Position numbers and translations under genes: made by a program. The notes beneath the pieces are model-generated. The model ran no database searches. It was not told the origin of the DNA and worked only from the letters and a program-made list of their open reading frames with translations. This document shows positions 45,581 to 53,148 of a stretch of DNA of 64,000 nucleotides, piece after piece (within the stretch, counting starts at the first letter, position 1; each line of letters starts with the position of its first letter). This DNA comes from Nocardia speluncae NBRC 108251 (GTDB lineage: Bacteria; Actinomycetota; Actinomycetes; Mycobacteriales; Mycobacteriaceae): assembly GCF_001613245.1 (NCBI RefSeq), contig NZ_BDBZ01000030.1:62001-126000 (forward strand), given 5' to 3'.

Positions 45581-46311
45581 TGGCCGTGCCACCTGTCGAG
45601 AAGCTGGCCGAGCCCGCCCTCGAAGATCCGATGAACGACAAGTTCGAATTCCTGGTGACCGCCAACGAGATCTCACCGGCTTACTGGGCGTGCACTTGGA
45701 GCAAGAACGTGCTCGGTGTGGATCCGGTGGAGTGGTTCGCGCAGAAGATCGCCGGCGACTGGGAGGCCCTGCAGAAAGCGGGCAAGGCCGTCGAGAATCT
45801 GGCCGGCTACAGTTCGAGCTTCTCGGCCGAGATCGAGAACGCGGCAAAGGCCGTGGATACCACCTGGGACGGCAACGCGGCGACCAGCGCTCAGACCTAT
45901 TTCGCGGAGCTGTCCACCTCGGTCGCGGCGCAGGTCGATTCGCTGAACACAATCGCCGACGAGATAAAGAACTTCGCGAACGCGGCATATTACGGCGCGA
46001 AGACGATCGGCGATTCGGTACAGACCCTGTTGGACCTGGCGGCCGTTGCCATCATCGAATGGGTCGCGGTGAAGGTTTCCGCGGCGACGGGTGTCGGCGC
46101 CGTCGCGACAGCGGCGCTGATCGCGGCCGCCACGTTGAGCACCCTCAAGGTCATCGAGGAGTTCGGGCTGATCGTCGCGGCGTTCTCATCGATCTACATC
46201 GGCCTGGAAGGGATCGCGGGGCTCGTCTACGCGGGTGCGGGTGCCATCCAGGGCGGCGATCTGACCGCCCTGCCGCAGAAGTCCTACGACCACCCCGGAG
46301 CCGGAGCCTGA
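45580..46311 (+). CDS. WXG100-like protein with hydrophobic C-terminal region
   Basis: The 243-residue protein has a helical region (about 50-150) with a WXG-type turn, DTTWDGNAATSAQTYF, followed by a second helix. Two hydrophobic Ala/Val/Ile segments follow (about 150-180 and 188-225). This looks like a type VII secretion substrate whose second half could insert into a membrane. It overlaps the EspC-like gene by one base and lies 1 base before the next ATG, so the genes are coupled. I do not recognise a specific toxin domain. The conserved tryptophan run PAYWACTWSKNVLG near residue 37 is distinctive. Confidence 0.78.
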   Translation: MAVPPVEKLAEPALEDPMNDKFEFLVTANEISPAYWACTWSKNVLGVDPVEWFAQKIAGDWEALQKAGKAVENLAGYSSSFSAEIENAAKAVDTTWDGNAATSAQTYFAELSTSVAAQVDSLNTIADEIKNFANAAYYGAKTIGDSVQTLLDLAAVAIIEWVAVKVSAATGVGAVATAALIAAATLSTLKVIEEFGLIVAAFSSIYIGLEGIAGLVYAGAGAIQGGDLTALPQKSYDHPGAGA

Positions 46312-46312
46312 T

Positions 46313-46810
46313 ATGAGTGCACCCGAGCCGATACATGATCTCGCACGGGGCGATGTCGCAGTATCGCGTCAACTCTCCAAGGCTCTCCAGGTCATCATGG
46401 CCGGGACAGCGGATAAACAGCTGAGGAATCAGATCCGCGCCATCCTGGACGGCCGGGGAAGCGCCCGCGAATTGATGCACAGCGATGCGTTCAACATCGT
46501 CCTGGATCGGACCATGCCCGCAGCGATGGAGCAGTTCGCGGATATGCCCGAGAACGAACGGCAGCGGCTCGCCGCGCAGGGGCAAGCCCAACTGGACCAG
46601 CTCCGCAACCTGCCGCCCGAGTGGTCCACACCGCCCCGGCCGGCCGAACCGCCACCGCAACCACCGGTCGAACAGCAACCGGTGCCTCCCGTCGTGGCAG
46701 CATCCCCGGCGCGCCGCAAGTCCTACAAGGACCAGGTAGTTACGCCCGATGAACCGGACGAGGACGATCTCTACTTCAGCGACCGCCGGAAGAACGGGTG
46801 GCTGCGGTGA
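46313..46810 (+). CDS. Hypothetical protein of T7SS-like cassette
   Basis: The 165-residue soluble protein has a helical N-terminal half (about 10-100) with LSKALQVIMAGTADKQL. A Pro/Gln-rich linker (about 103-130, PPEWSTPPRPAEPPPQPP) and a charged tail ending DRRKNGWLR follow. It has no recognised domain or signal peptide. Its ATG lies one base after the previous stop, and it overlaps the next gene's GTG, so it belongs to the same cassette. It may act as a chaperone or partner for the two upstream secreted-type proteins, but that is only a guess from position. Confidence 0.72.
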   Translation: MSAPEPIHDLARGDVAVSRQLSKALQVIMAGTADKQLRNQIRAILDGRGSARELMHSDAFNIVLDRTMPAAMEQFADMPENERQRLAAQGQAQLDQLRNLPPEWSTPPRPAEPPPQPPVEQQPVPPVVAASPARRKSYKDQVVTPDEPDEDDLYFSDRRKNGWLR

Positions 46811-47400
46811 CCGGACGACCGAGGATGCTGTTCGACACCGAGGTCGACCCGGACCGGGCGCCCGCTTTTTCGAACGCGCCGCTGGAGTTGAAACTGATCG
46901 AGGCGCTGCCCGATATTTGCAGCGAACACGGTCTGCCGGCCGTGGAAAGACGGCCTTTCGTTGTGAACTCCCAGGGGCTGCCGGGATCGGAGATGCCGAG
47001 TATCGGGGTGTTCTTTCGATCCATCAAGCCGGCCTGGCGGCCGCGGCAGAACTGCGGCATCCAGGCGCGTCTGCGATTCGAATGCCCGGCCTGCGAGTAC
47101 TGCTTATCCGAGGTCGGGAAGTTTCGGCGCATTGCTTTGTCGGCTTTGTCGGCGATTGTCGCGACGGTCGTGGCGATCGTGGTCGCGGTCGTTTCCGGTG
47201 TGGAGCAGCTCGCTGTACCGCTGGCCTTGGCGGTGGTACCGGGATGCCTTCCCATCGCGGCGGTTGTCGGCATCGTTGCCTGGACGCGGTCCGATTACTT
47301 CGCGGACGTCTGGTTGACCGATACCACCGAGCAACTGATTGTGTCGGCCCACCCGGATTTCGTCACGGTCGTGGATCAGCGTCGAGCGGGCTCGCACTGA
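46807..47400 (+). CDS. Hypothetical membrane protein of T7SS-like cassette
   Basis: The 197-residue protein starts at GTG 46807, whose GTGA overlaps the previous stop. A GTG at 46798 is the alternative. A cytoplasmic N-terminal region (about 1-90) contains a CxxC-type pair (FECPACEYCLSEVG). Two adjacent membrane spans (about 100-120 and 125-145) and a short C-terminal soluble part follow. The cysteine cluster could bind zinc. No family is recognised. It closes the four-gene cassette begun at 45254. The next gene has its own leaderless promoter. Confidence 0.7.
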   Translation: MTGRPRMLFDTEVDPDRAPAFSNAPLELKLIEALPDICSEHGLPAVERRPFVVNSQGLPGSEMPSIGVFFRSIKPAWRPRQNCGIQARLRFECPACEYCLSEVGKFRRIALSALSAIVATVVAIVVAVVSGVEQLAVPLALAVVPGCLPIAAVVGIVAWTRSDYFADVWLTDTTEQLIVSAHPDFVTVVDQRRAGSH

Positions 47401-47440
47401 TCGACCCCTGCGGTAGCACTGCGTAGGCCGGCCTGTTGCG

Positions 47441-47446
47441 TACGGT
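47441..47446 (+). promoter_or_regulatory. -10 box TACGGT, leaderless start of glycolipid-binding gene
   Basis: TACGGT ends 6 bases before the GTG at 47453. Confidence 0.6.
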
Positions 47447-47452
47447 GGACAT

Positions 47453-48067
47453 GTGACAGAAACGAGCGACGAAACCCCTGGTCCGGGCGCCGTGCCGGAG
47501 CGGGTGCAGTGGCCCGCTGTGCTCACCTGGCGCTCCCACGACTACTCGCGGATGGAATCGGTTCGCGTCACCCTCAACGGCAACCGGATCCGGGCCAGCG
47601 GCCGCATCATCGGCGGGGGTTGTGGGGAGCATCCCCCGTTCAGCGCCTCCTACGACCTGGTCACGGATGAGAACGGGGCAACCAGGCGGTTGTCGCTGAG
47701 CAGCACTACCGCGGCCGGCGAACGGCATGCGTCGATCGCGCGCGACGAGGAGAACTACTGGCTCATCGAAACCACCGGCGCCCATGTCCGCTCGACGTTC
47801 GGTGGGGCGCTGGACGCCGATGTGGTGCTGAGCCCGTTCTTCAACACGCTGCCGATCCGGCGTTTCGGTCTGCAGCATGCGATGGAGGACGTCCAGGTTC
47901 CGGTGGTCTACGTAGGCCTCCCGGATCTGACTGTGCAGGAAGCCGATCTCACCTACAGCAGCGCGGGCGACGGGATCAGTGTGCTCTCGCCGGTGTCCAG
48001 TGCGACGCTCACCGTCGACCCGGACGGTTTCGTACTCGACTATCCGGGCCTGGCCGAACGGATCTGA
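47453..48067 (+). CDS. Putative glycolipid-binding protein (PF06475-like)
   Basis: The 204-residue protein is predicted to be all-beta. It has GRIIGGGCGEHPPFSASYDLV, WLIETTGAHVRSTFGGALDADVVLS given here in shorter form as GGALDADVVLSPFFNTLPI, and DPDGFVLDYPGLAERI at the end. This order fits the family often labelled putative glycolipid-binding (PF06475), from recall of the pattern only. No signal peptide is seen, so it is predicted cytoplasmic. In a mycolate-bearing cell a lipid-handling role is plausible but unproven. It is convergent with tyrA. Confidence 0.75.
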   Translation: MTETSDETPGPGAVPERVQWPAVLTWRSHDYSRMESVRVTLNGNRIRASGRIIGGGCGEHPPFSASYDLVTDENGATRRLSLSSTTAAGERHASIARDEENYWLIETTGAHVRSTFGGALDADVVLSPFFNTLPIRRFGLQHAMEDVQVPVVYVGLPDLTVQEADLTYSSAGDGISVLSPVSSATLTVDPDGFVLDYPGLAERI

Positions 48068-48136
48068 CAGCTCGGCCCCGGCACGGCAGGGTGTCGAGGC
48101 ATCGATTGCCGGGCCCCGCCGAACAGATATGGCCGG

Positions 48137-49105
48137 TCAGTTCGGCTCCGCTCTGATGTCGAGGCGGGTGATCACGCCGCCCGACCGGCCGGCGTCCTGC
48201 AGTTCTTCCAGCCAGCCCGGCGCACCCGGTGCGATATCGGTGATCTCCCAGCGTTGCGCGGATTCGTAACGCTGCCGCGCCGTGTGCCCGGCAGCGGTGA
48301 GTTCGTCGAGCGAGGTGTGCACGCTCAGCGATTCCCGGGCCTCGGCGAGGGCGGCGAGTGTTTCGTCCAGGACCGCGAGCAGCGCGTCGGAGTTCGGTTC
48401 GCAGATCGCGCGCACCAGACCGGGCGCAGTTGCCGCGACCCGGGTGCCGTCGCGGAAGGAACCCGCCGCAAGCCCCAGCGCCAGGTCGCCACCGCGTGCC
48501 CCGGCCACCGCCAGCGCCTCGGCAAGCACATGCGGCAGATGCGAGACCCGGGCGACGGCACGGTCGTGCTCCGAGGCGATCACCGGGACCACCACAGACC
48601 CGCAGTCCAGCGCCAGCCGCGTGACCCGTGTCCAGGCGTGCGGGTCGGTTCCCGGATCCACCCCCACCGCCCAGGCCGCATCCTGGAACAAGCCGGGATC
48701 GGTGGCTTGCCAACCGGATTCGGCTGTCCCGGCCATCGGATGCCCGCCCACATAGCGTTCGTGCAGGCCGTAACGCCGCACCGCGGCCGCAACCGGGGCT
48801 TTCACACTCACCACATCGGTCAGCGCGCACTGCGGCGCGTACCGGTCGATCGCGTCCAGCAACGGATCGACCGCCGGCATCGGCACGGCCACCACGATCA
48901 GGGCATCGGTCTCGGCGGCGCGGCCCAGCACTGCCGGGAGGTCACCGGAAACATCGAAACCTGCTTCCTGGGCGGCCGCCACGCCCGGCGCCGACCGATT
49001 GTATCCCCAGCCGGTGTAGCCCGCCGCGGTCGCCGCACGCAGCAGCGATCCGCCGATCAAACCCGTCCCGAGAACACAGAGCGCCGTATGGTTGTCAGCC
49101 GTCAC
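48137..49105 (-). CDS. tyrA: Prephenate dehydrogenase TyrA
   Basis: The 322-residue protein has the NAD site CVLGTGLIGGSLLRAA, TDVVSVKAPVAAAV, the catalytic histidines in YVGGHPMAGTAESGW and SHLPHVLAEALA. It converts prephenate to hydroxyphenylpyruvate in tyrosine synthesis. It resembles Rv3754 in position next to the TadA-associated gene. No ACT domain is appended. The GTG at 49105 is preferred. An open frame to 49186 would overlap the divergent gene's start. It shares a 58-base divergent region with the 49164 gene. Confidence 0.93.
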   Translation of the reverse strand: MTADNHTALCVLGTGLIGGSLLRAATAAGYTGWGYNRSAPGVAAAQEAGFDVSGDLPAVLGRAAETDALIVVAVPMPAVDPLLDAIDRYAPQCALTDVVSVKAPVAAAVRRYGLHERYVGGHPMAGTAESGWQATDPGLFQDAAWAVGVDPGTDPHAWTRVTRLALDCGSVVVPVIASEHDRAVARVSHLPHVLAEALAVAGARGGDLALGLAAGSFRDGTRVAATAPGLVRAICEPNSDALLAVLDETLAALAEARESLSVHTSLDELTAAGHTARQRYESAQRWEITDIAPGAPGWLEELQDAGRSGGVITRLDIRAEPN

Positions 49106-49150
49106 CGAAACAGATTCGCATACGAGTTCATCTAACGGGCTCCAGCCGAC

Positions 49151-49156
49151 TACCGT
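49151..49156 (+). promoter_or_regulatory. -10 box TACCGT, leaderless start of TadA-associated gene
   Basis: TACCGT ends 7 bases before the ATG at 49164. Confidence 0.6.
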
Positions 49157-49163
49157 TGCGCCC

Positions 49164-49703
49164 ATGGCAGCACAGCGCTCGGGCACGAACCGTTCGACGT
49201 CGGACGATGATTACGACGTCGAGGGGTTCGCGGTGGCCGTTGTCCGGGAAGACGGTACATGGAAATGCAGTCCGCTGACCACGGCCGCGCTCACCACACT
49301 GTCCGCCGCGGAGAACGAGCTGAAAGCACTCCGCTCCTCTGGTGCGGTTTTCGGACTCCTGGATGTCGACGACGAATTCTTCATCGTGGTCCGGCCCGCC
49401 CCCAGCGGCACTCGGTTGCTGGTGTCGGACGCGACCGCGGCGATCGACTACGACATCGCGGCAGATGTTCTGGAGGAATTGAATATCGAGATCCCCGATA
49501 TCGACCCCGACGATCTGGACGATACGGAGCCGTGGGAGGAAGGTGACCTCGGTGTTCTGGCCGATCTGGGTCTCCCCGAACCGGTATTCAGTGTGATCCT
49601 CGCCGAAACCGACCTCTACCCGGACGAGCAGCTCGCGATGATCGCCGAACGGCTCGGGTTCGCCTCGGAGTTCTCCGCGGTGCTCGACAAACTGCCACGC
49701 TGA
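49164..49703 (+). CDS. tRNA adenosine deaminase-associated protein
   Basis: The 179-residue acidic protein has EGFAVAVVREDGTWKCSPL, LLVSDATAAIDYDIA and a strongly acidic middle (IPDIDPDDLDDTEPWEEGD). It matches the actinobacterial family regularly encoded next to tadA (Rv3753c type). Biochemical role is not established. The name comes from that linkage. Its stop is one base before the GTG of tadA, so the two are co-translated. The start is fixed by a leaderless -10 box. Confidence 0.88.
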   Translation: MAAQRSGTNRSTSDDDYDVEGFAVAVVREDGTWKCSPLTTAALTTLSAAENELKALRSSGAVFGLLDVDDEFFIVVRPAPSGTRLLVSDATAAIDYDIAADVLEELNIEIPDIDPDDLDDTEPWEEGDLGVLADLGLPEPVFSVILAETDLYPDEQLAMIAERLGFASEFSAVLDKLPR

Positions 49704-49704
49704 A

Positions 49705-50178
49705 GTGAGTGGCCGGCTCTCCGATACCGAGATGGTGCGGGCGGCGCTGGCCGCCGCCGGCACCGCCGATCCGCGTGACGTACCGGTCGGTGCGGTGGTG
49801 TTCGACAGCCGGGGCAGTGAGCTGGCCCGCGCCGTCAACGCGCGCGAAGCCACCGGCGACCCCACCGCGCACGCCGAGGTAGTGGCGCTGCGGCGGGCCG
49901 CCGCCGTCCACGGCGACGGCTGGCGGCTCACCGGAACCACCCTGGCGGTAACGCTCGAACCGTGCACGATGTGCGCCGGAGCCCTGGTCGCGGCGCGGGT
50001 GGATCGGCTGCTGTTCGGTGCGTGGGAGCCCAAGACGGGTGCGGTGGGGTCGCTGTGGGACGTGGTCCGCGACCGCCGCCTCAATCACCGCCCCCAGGTT
50101 CGCGGAGGAATCCTGGAGGAGGATTGCGCGGCGATCCTCGACTCGTTCTTCCGTTCTCAGCGTCGACCCGGTTCATAA
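49705..50178 (+). CDS. tadA: tRNA-specific adenosine deaminase TadA
   Basis: The 157-residue cytidine-deaminase-fold enzyme has the zinc and proton-shuttle motif DPTAHAEVVAL and PCTMCAGALV. It converts A34 to inosine in tRNA-Arg(ACG), so one tRNA can read CGU, CGC and CGA. The matching tRNA-Arg(ACG) gene is in this window at 58031-58103. The GTG start at 49705 gives an N-terminus (SDTEMVRAALAAA) typical of the family. A tRNA-Ser gene follows 56 bases downstream. Confidence 0.95.
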   Translation: MSGRLSDTEMVRAALAAAGTADPRDVPVGAVVFDSRGSELARAVNAREATGDPTAHAEVVALRRAAAVHGDGWRLTGTTLAVTLEPCTMCAGALVAARVDRLLFGAWEPKTGAVGSLWDVVRDRRLNHRPQVRGGILEEDCAAILDSFFRSQRRPGS

Positions 50179-50234
50179 GCGCAGTTCGAGGCCCGATTTA
50201 GAGGATCGGTGACCGGTCCGGTATCGTCACCTGC

Positions 50235-50325
50235 GGTGGCGTGTCCGAGCGGCCTAAGGAGCACGCCTCGAAAGCGTGTGAGGGGTAACCCCCCTCCGAG
50301 GGTTCAAATCCCTCCGCCACCGCCA
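50235..50325 (+). tRNA. tRNA-Ser (anticodon CGA)
   Basis: Acceptor GGTGGCG pairs with CGCCACC. Anticodon stem CACGC/GCGTG encloses CTCGAAA, giving CGA. A long variable arm, GGTTCAAATCC and encoded CCA are present. Confidence 0.97.
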
Positions 50326-50326
50326 C

Positions 50327-50362
50327 AACCTCTGATCCGGGAAACCGGATCAGAGGTTTTTT
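50327..50362 (+). terminator. Rho-independent terminator of tRNA-Ser(CGA)
   Basis: AACCTCTGATCCGG and CCGGATCAGAGGTT form a perfect 14-bp stem with a GAAA loop, and the right arm runs into six T. The convergent reductase gene has its stop inside the right arm. Confidence 0.92.
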
Positions 50363-51162
50363 CGTGCTTCCGTGAGGTTCGCCGCTACCGGTCGGTGGGT
50401 CCGTCGTGTTTGATGGCGTTCCAGATGTAGGGAACATGTGGGGTTCACCCGGGGCAGAGCGCGGGCTGCGGCTTCCTGCATGGGTGGGGGTCCGCAGACG
50501 TAGACGGCGGCGCCCGGGTTCGCGCGGGCGAGTAGTTCGGCCATATCCGGACTGCCGAATCGGTCGTCGGGCCGGATCTCGGCGTCGGGCACCTGGTCTC
50601 GGAACGGCATGGAGTCGGCGGAGCGGCCGGTATAGATCAGTGTGCCGCGTGGTCCTGCCGCCCGCGCCATGGGCAGCAGCGCGGTGATACCCATACCGCC
50701 GGCGACGAAGAGGTAGTTGTCGGCATCGACGAACGGGTAGGTGTGGCGGGGGCCGTGGACGCGGAGAATATCGCCGCTGCGCAGGTTTTCGTGGATTTCG
50801 ATCGATCCGCCGTTGCCGTGCGGCATGAGCCGTACGGCGATCCGGTAGGCGGATCGGTCGAGCGGATTGCCACACAGCGAGTACTGCCGCTGCCGGCCGG
50901 AGGGGAGGAAAACATCGAGGTGGGCGCCGGGAAGCCAGGCCGGTAAGGGATCTCCCTCGGGGTCGACCAGGACCACGGCAACGACATCGGCCGCTTCCCG
51001 CTGAATGGCGGCGACGACGAGCCGCCGGTTGAAACCGCTGTGCCAGAGCATTTTCGACCGCGGCAGCATCGGCGCCGGCCGATGCGTCACGAATATCGAG
51101 CGGCAGGCGTCCATTGCCGCGCCGATCATCTGTAGGCCGCGAGCCGGTGTCTGGGTGCCCAT
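50350..51162 (-). CDS. PDR-type flavin reductase, C-terminal ferredoxin domain missing
   Basis: The 270-residue protein has the flavin site RQYSLCGNPLDRS, the NAD site FVAGGMGITALLPMARA and the late YVCGPPPMQEAAARAL of the phthalate dioxygenase reductase family. Those enzymes normally continue with a plant-type 2Fe-2S domain carrying four cysteines. Here the sequence ends LHLERHQTRRTHRPVAANL and then EARKNL, with the stop inside the tRNA-Ser terminator. So the ferredoxin domain (about 80 residues) is gone, probably by a rearrangement at the tRNA. It may still act as a simple flavin reductase or be a decaying gene. The ATG at 51162 or 51210 may start it. Confidence 0.8.
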   Translation of the reverse strand: MGTQTPARGLQMIGAAMDACRSIFVTHRPAPMLPRSKMLWHSGFNRRLVVAAIQREAADVVAVVLVDPEGDPLPAWLPGAHLDVFLPSGRQRQYSLCGNPLDRSAYRIAVRLMPHGNGGSIEIHENLRSGDILRVHGPRHTYPFVDADNYLFVAGGMGITALLPMARAAGPRGTLIYTGRSADSMPFRDQVPDAEIRPDDRFGSPDMAELLARANPGAAVYVCGPPPMQEAAARALPRVNPTCSLHLERHQTRRTHRPVAANLTEARKNL

Positions 51163-51242
51163 CAGTTGTGCCCCATCGGCCGGGCCGGAAGACGCACCAG
51201 GGTGAAACAAGCGGCTGCTTGGGTGGTCTGCACCATTCGGCG

Positions 51243-51271
51243 AATGTACACGGCAACAGAATTAATGGCAA
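51243..51271 (-). promoter_or_regulatory. Promoter of the reductase gene
   Basis: On the minus strand TTGCCA (plus 51266-51271) and TACATT (plus 51243-51248) are 17 bases apart, a near-consensus sigma-70-type arrangement. Confidence 0.55.
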
Positions 51272-51275
51272 TGTT

Positions 51276-51285
51276 GCAATATTGC
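51276..51285. promoter_or_regulatory. Palindrome GCAATATTGC, possible TetR operator
   Basis: A perfect 10-bp palindrome abuts the -35 box of the reductase promoter and lies between the divergent reductase and TetR genes. A second GCAAT is 3 bases upstream. Confidence 0.45.
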
Positions 51286-51346
51286 GAGTGCAGGATATGC
51301 GTTTTGCGTCCTGGCCGATAGGTGTTTGCGCCGAGGGCGCTCTTGC

Positions 51347-51352
51347 TAGCGT
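51347..51352 (+). promoter_or_regulatory. -10 box TAGCGT, leaderless start of TetR gene
   Basis: TAGCGT ends 6 bases before the ATG at 51359. Confidence 0.6.
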
Positions 51353-51358
51353 TATCTC

Positions 51359-51964
51359 ATGTCCGCCGCGTACACATCGTCCCCTGGGCTGCAGGATGGT
51401 ATCGAAGCCCGCATTCTGGACGCGGCGTTGATCAGATTCGGCGAGTTCGGCGTCAAGAAGACCACCATCGAAGACATCGCCCGCCAGGCCGGCGTCGACC
51501 GCGTCACGATCTACCGTCGCGTGGGCTCACGTGACGATGTGGTCCAGGCCGTGGTCAGCCGCGAGGTGGCCGCGGTACTCACGGAGGTCGATGCGATATC
51601 CACTCGCCACGAAAGCCTCGAGGATATGGTCGCCGATATCTTCGTCACCATCCTCACCCGGTGGCGTGAACACGTTCTCGTCCGGCGCATGCTCGACGTG
51701 GAACCGGAGCGAATCCTGGAAAAACTCACCATCGAGGGCGGTCCGGTATTCGCGATGTCGGTCGCCGCCGCCCACACCGCCCTGTGCCGCGCCGCGGACT
51801 CCGGCCTCCTCACCGAACCGGCCGACCTGCTCACCCGCGCGGAACTGGTGTGCCGGGTGGTGCATTCGTTCATCCTCTGCCCGTCCGGCCTGGTGCCGCT
51901 GGAGTCCGACGAGCAACTCGGCGAATTCGCCCGCACCTACGTGGTCCCGATGGTCACCGGCTGA
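51359..51964 (+). CDS. TetR-family transcriptional regulator
   Basis: The 201-residue protein has an N-terminal DNA-binding domain FGVKKTTIEDIARQAGVDRVT, here shown as TTIEDIARQAGVDRVTIYR (about 40-60), and a helical ligand domain after about residue 70. It likely represses the divergent reductase gene and itself through the GCAATATTGC palindrome, as is usual for divergent TetR genes. The ligand is unknown. The leaderless start is supported by TAGCGT 6 bases upstream. An SDR gene with its own ribosome site follows on the same strand. Confidence 0.92.
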   Translation: MSAAYTSSPGLQDGIEARILDAALIRFGEFGVKKTTIEDIARQAGVDRVTIYRRVGSRDDVVQAVVSREVAAVLTEVDAISTRHESLEDMVADIFVTILTRWREHVLVRRMLDVEPERILEKLTIEGGPVFAMSVAAAHTALCRAADSGLLTEPADLLTRAELVCRVVHSFILCPSGLVPLESDEQLGEFARTYVVPMVTG

Positions 51965-52063
51965 CAGCGCCGCAAATCGGCGGTGGTGTGGATTCGGCGG
52001 TCTCGGCGACAACCGCGCCCTACAGTACGGATTGTCTTGTAGCAGCCCTGGAGGTAACTCGGT

Positions 52064-52885
52064 ATGAGCACGGATGTCAGCGTCGTCGTAGGTGTCGGGG
52101 GAATGGGCCGTGCGATCGCCGCCCGGATCGGTAGCGGCCGGCACCTGGTGCTGGCCGATTTCGACGAACGCCTGCTGGCCGGGGCGGCCGAGCAGTTCAC
52201 CGAGCAGGGCTTCGAGGTGAGCACCCATCGGGTCGACGCCGGAGACCCGGCGTCCGTGGCCGAACTCGCGTCCGCGGCCGCCGCCGCCGGGCCGATCCGG
52301 CATCTTGTACACACCGCGGGGGTGTCGCCGGTGAAAGCCTCCACCGAGGCGATCGTCCGGGTCGATCTGTGCGGGGTCGCCTATGTGCTGGACGAGTTCG
52401 CGCCGCTGATGGCCCGCGGTGGCGCCGGTGTGGTGATCGCCAGTATGGCCGGCCATCTGGCGCAGCTCACCGCCGAACAAGAAGCCGAGCTTGCCGTCAC
52501 TCCGGCGACCGCGCTGGCCGGCCTTTCCTTCCTGCACCCGGAACCTGCACTGCCTCCGATGCTTGCCTACCCTGTTGCCAAGCGCGGAGCCATCATTCGT
52601 GTGCAGGCGGCGGCCGGCGCGTGGGGTCGCGCCGGTGCCCGGGTGAATTCGATCAGCCCGGGCGTGATCTCCACCGCGCAGGGCCGGGATGAACTTGCCG
52701 GGGAGTCCGGGGCGCGGATGCGGCAGATGATCGAACAATCCGCGACCGGGCGTATCGGTACCGCGGAAGATATCGCGGCGGCAGCCACGTACCTGCTGGA
52801 CCCCGCCGCCGGCTTCGTCACCGGCACTGATCTGCTGGTCGACGGCGGAGTTGTCGCAACCATGCGCGCGGCGATGCGCAACTGA
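52064..52885 (+). CDS. Short-chain dehydrogenase/reductase
   Basis: The 273-residue SDR has an N-terminal cofactor site that reads VVVGVGGMGRAIA rather than the usual TGxxxGxG, VHTAGVSP in place of NNAG, a serine in VVIASMAGH, the catalytic YPVAK and SPGVISTAQG. The C-terminus ends VTGTDLLVDGGV, as in classical SDRs. Substrate is unknown. GGAGGT precedes the ATG by 7 bases. Its closeness to the TetR and truncated reductase suggests a small catabolic or detoxification set, which is inference. Confidence 0.9.
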   Translation: MSTDVSVVVGVGGMGRAIAARIGSGRHLVLADFDERLLAGAAEQFTEQGFEVSTHRVDAGDPASVAELASAAAAAGPIRHLVHTAGVSPVKASTEAIVRVDLCGVAYVLDEFAPLMARGGAGVVIASMAGHLAQLTAEQEAELAVTPATALAGLSFLHPEPALPPMLAYPVAKRGAIIRVQAAAGAWGRAGARVNSISPGVISTAQGRDELAGESGARMRQMIEQSATGRIGTAEDIAAAATYLLDPAAGFVTGTDLLVDGGVVATMRAAMRN

Positions 52886-53148
52886 CCGCCGAGGGGGTTG
52901 CCCGTACAGCCCGAGGATGAACAGCGTCCGCTCGTGTCGTAGGTGGCGGGGACCCGAGCGCGGCGATCATCCGATCCAGGGCGTGGGCAGAACCGCTGCC
53001 GGGGCACAGTAGGCAGCCGCGGCGGTGCGGTCCGTTGCGCAGCCGGAAATCCCGCAGTCGGCTCCGAATCCCGCTTCCTACCTGCACACTGAGCATGCAG
53101 CGGCGCGGGCAGCACGCCGGCGCGCACTGCTGAACGGAGGAAGCACCA

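Noticed and set aside
44923..48067. A genomic island integrated at tRNA-Ser(UGA)
   Set aside because: The cassette follows the tRNA, but I see no integrase and no repeated tRNA 3' end at the far side.
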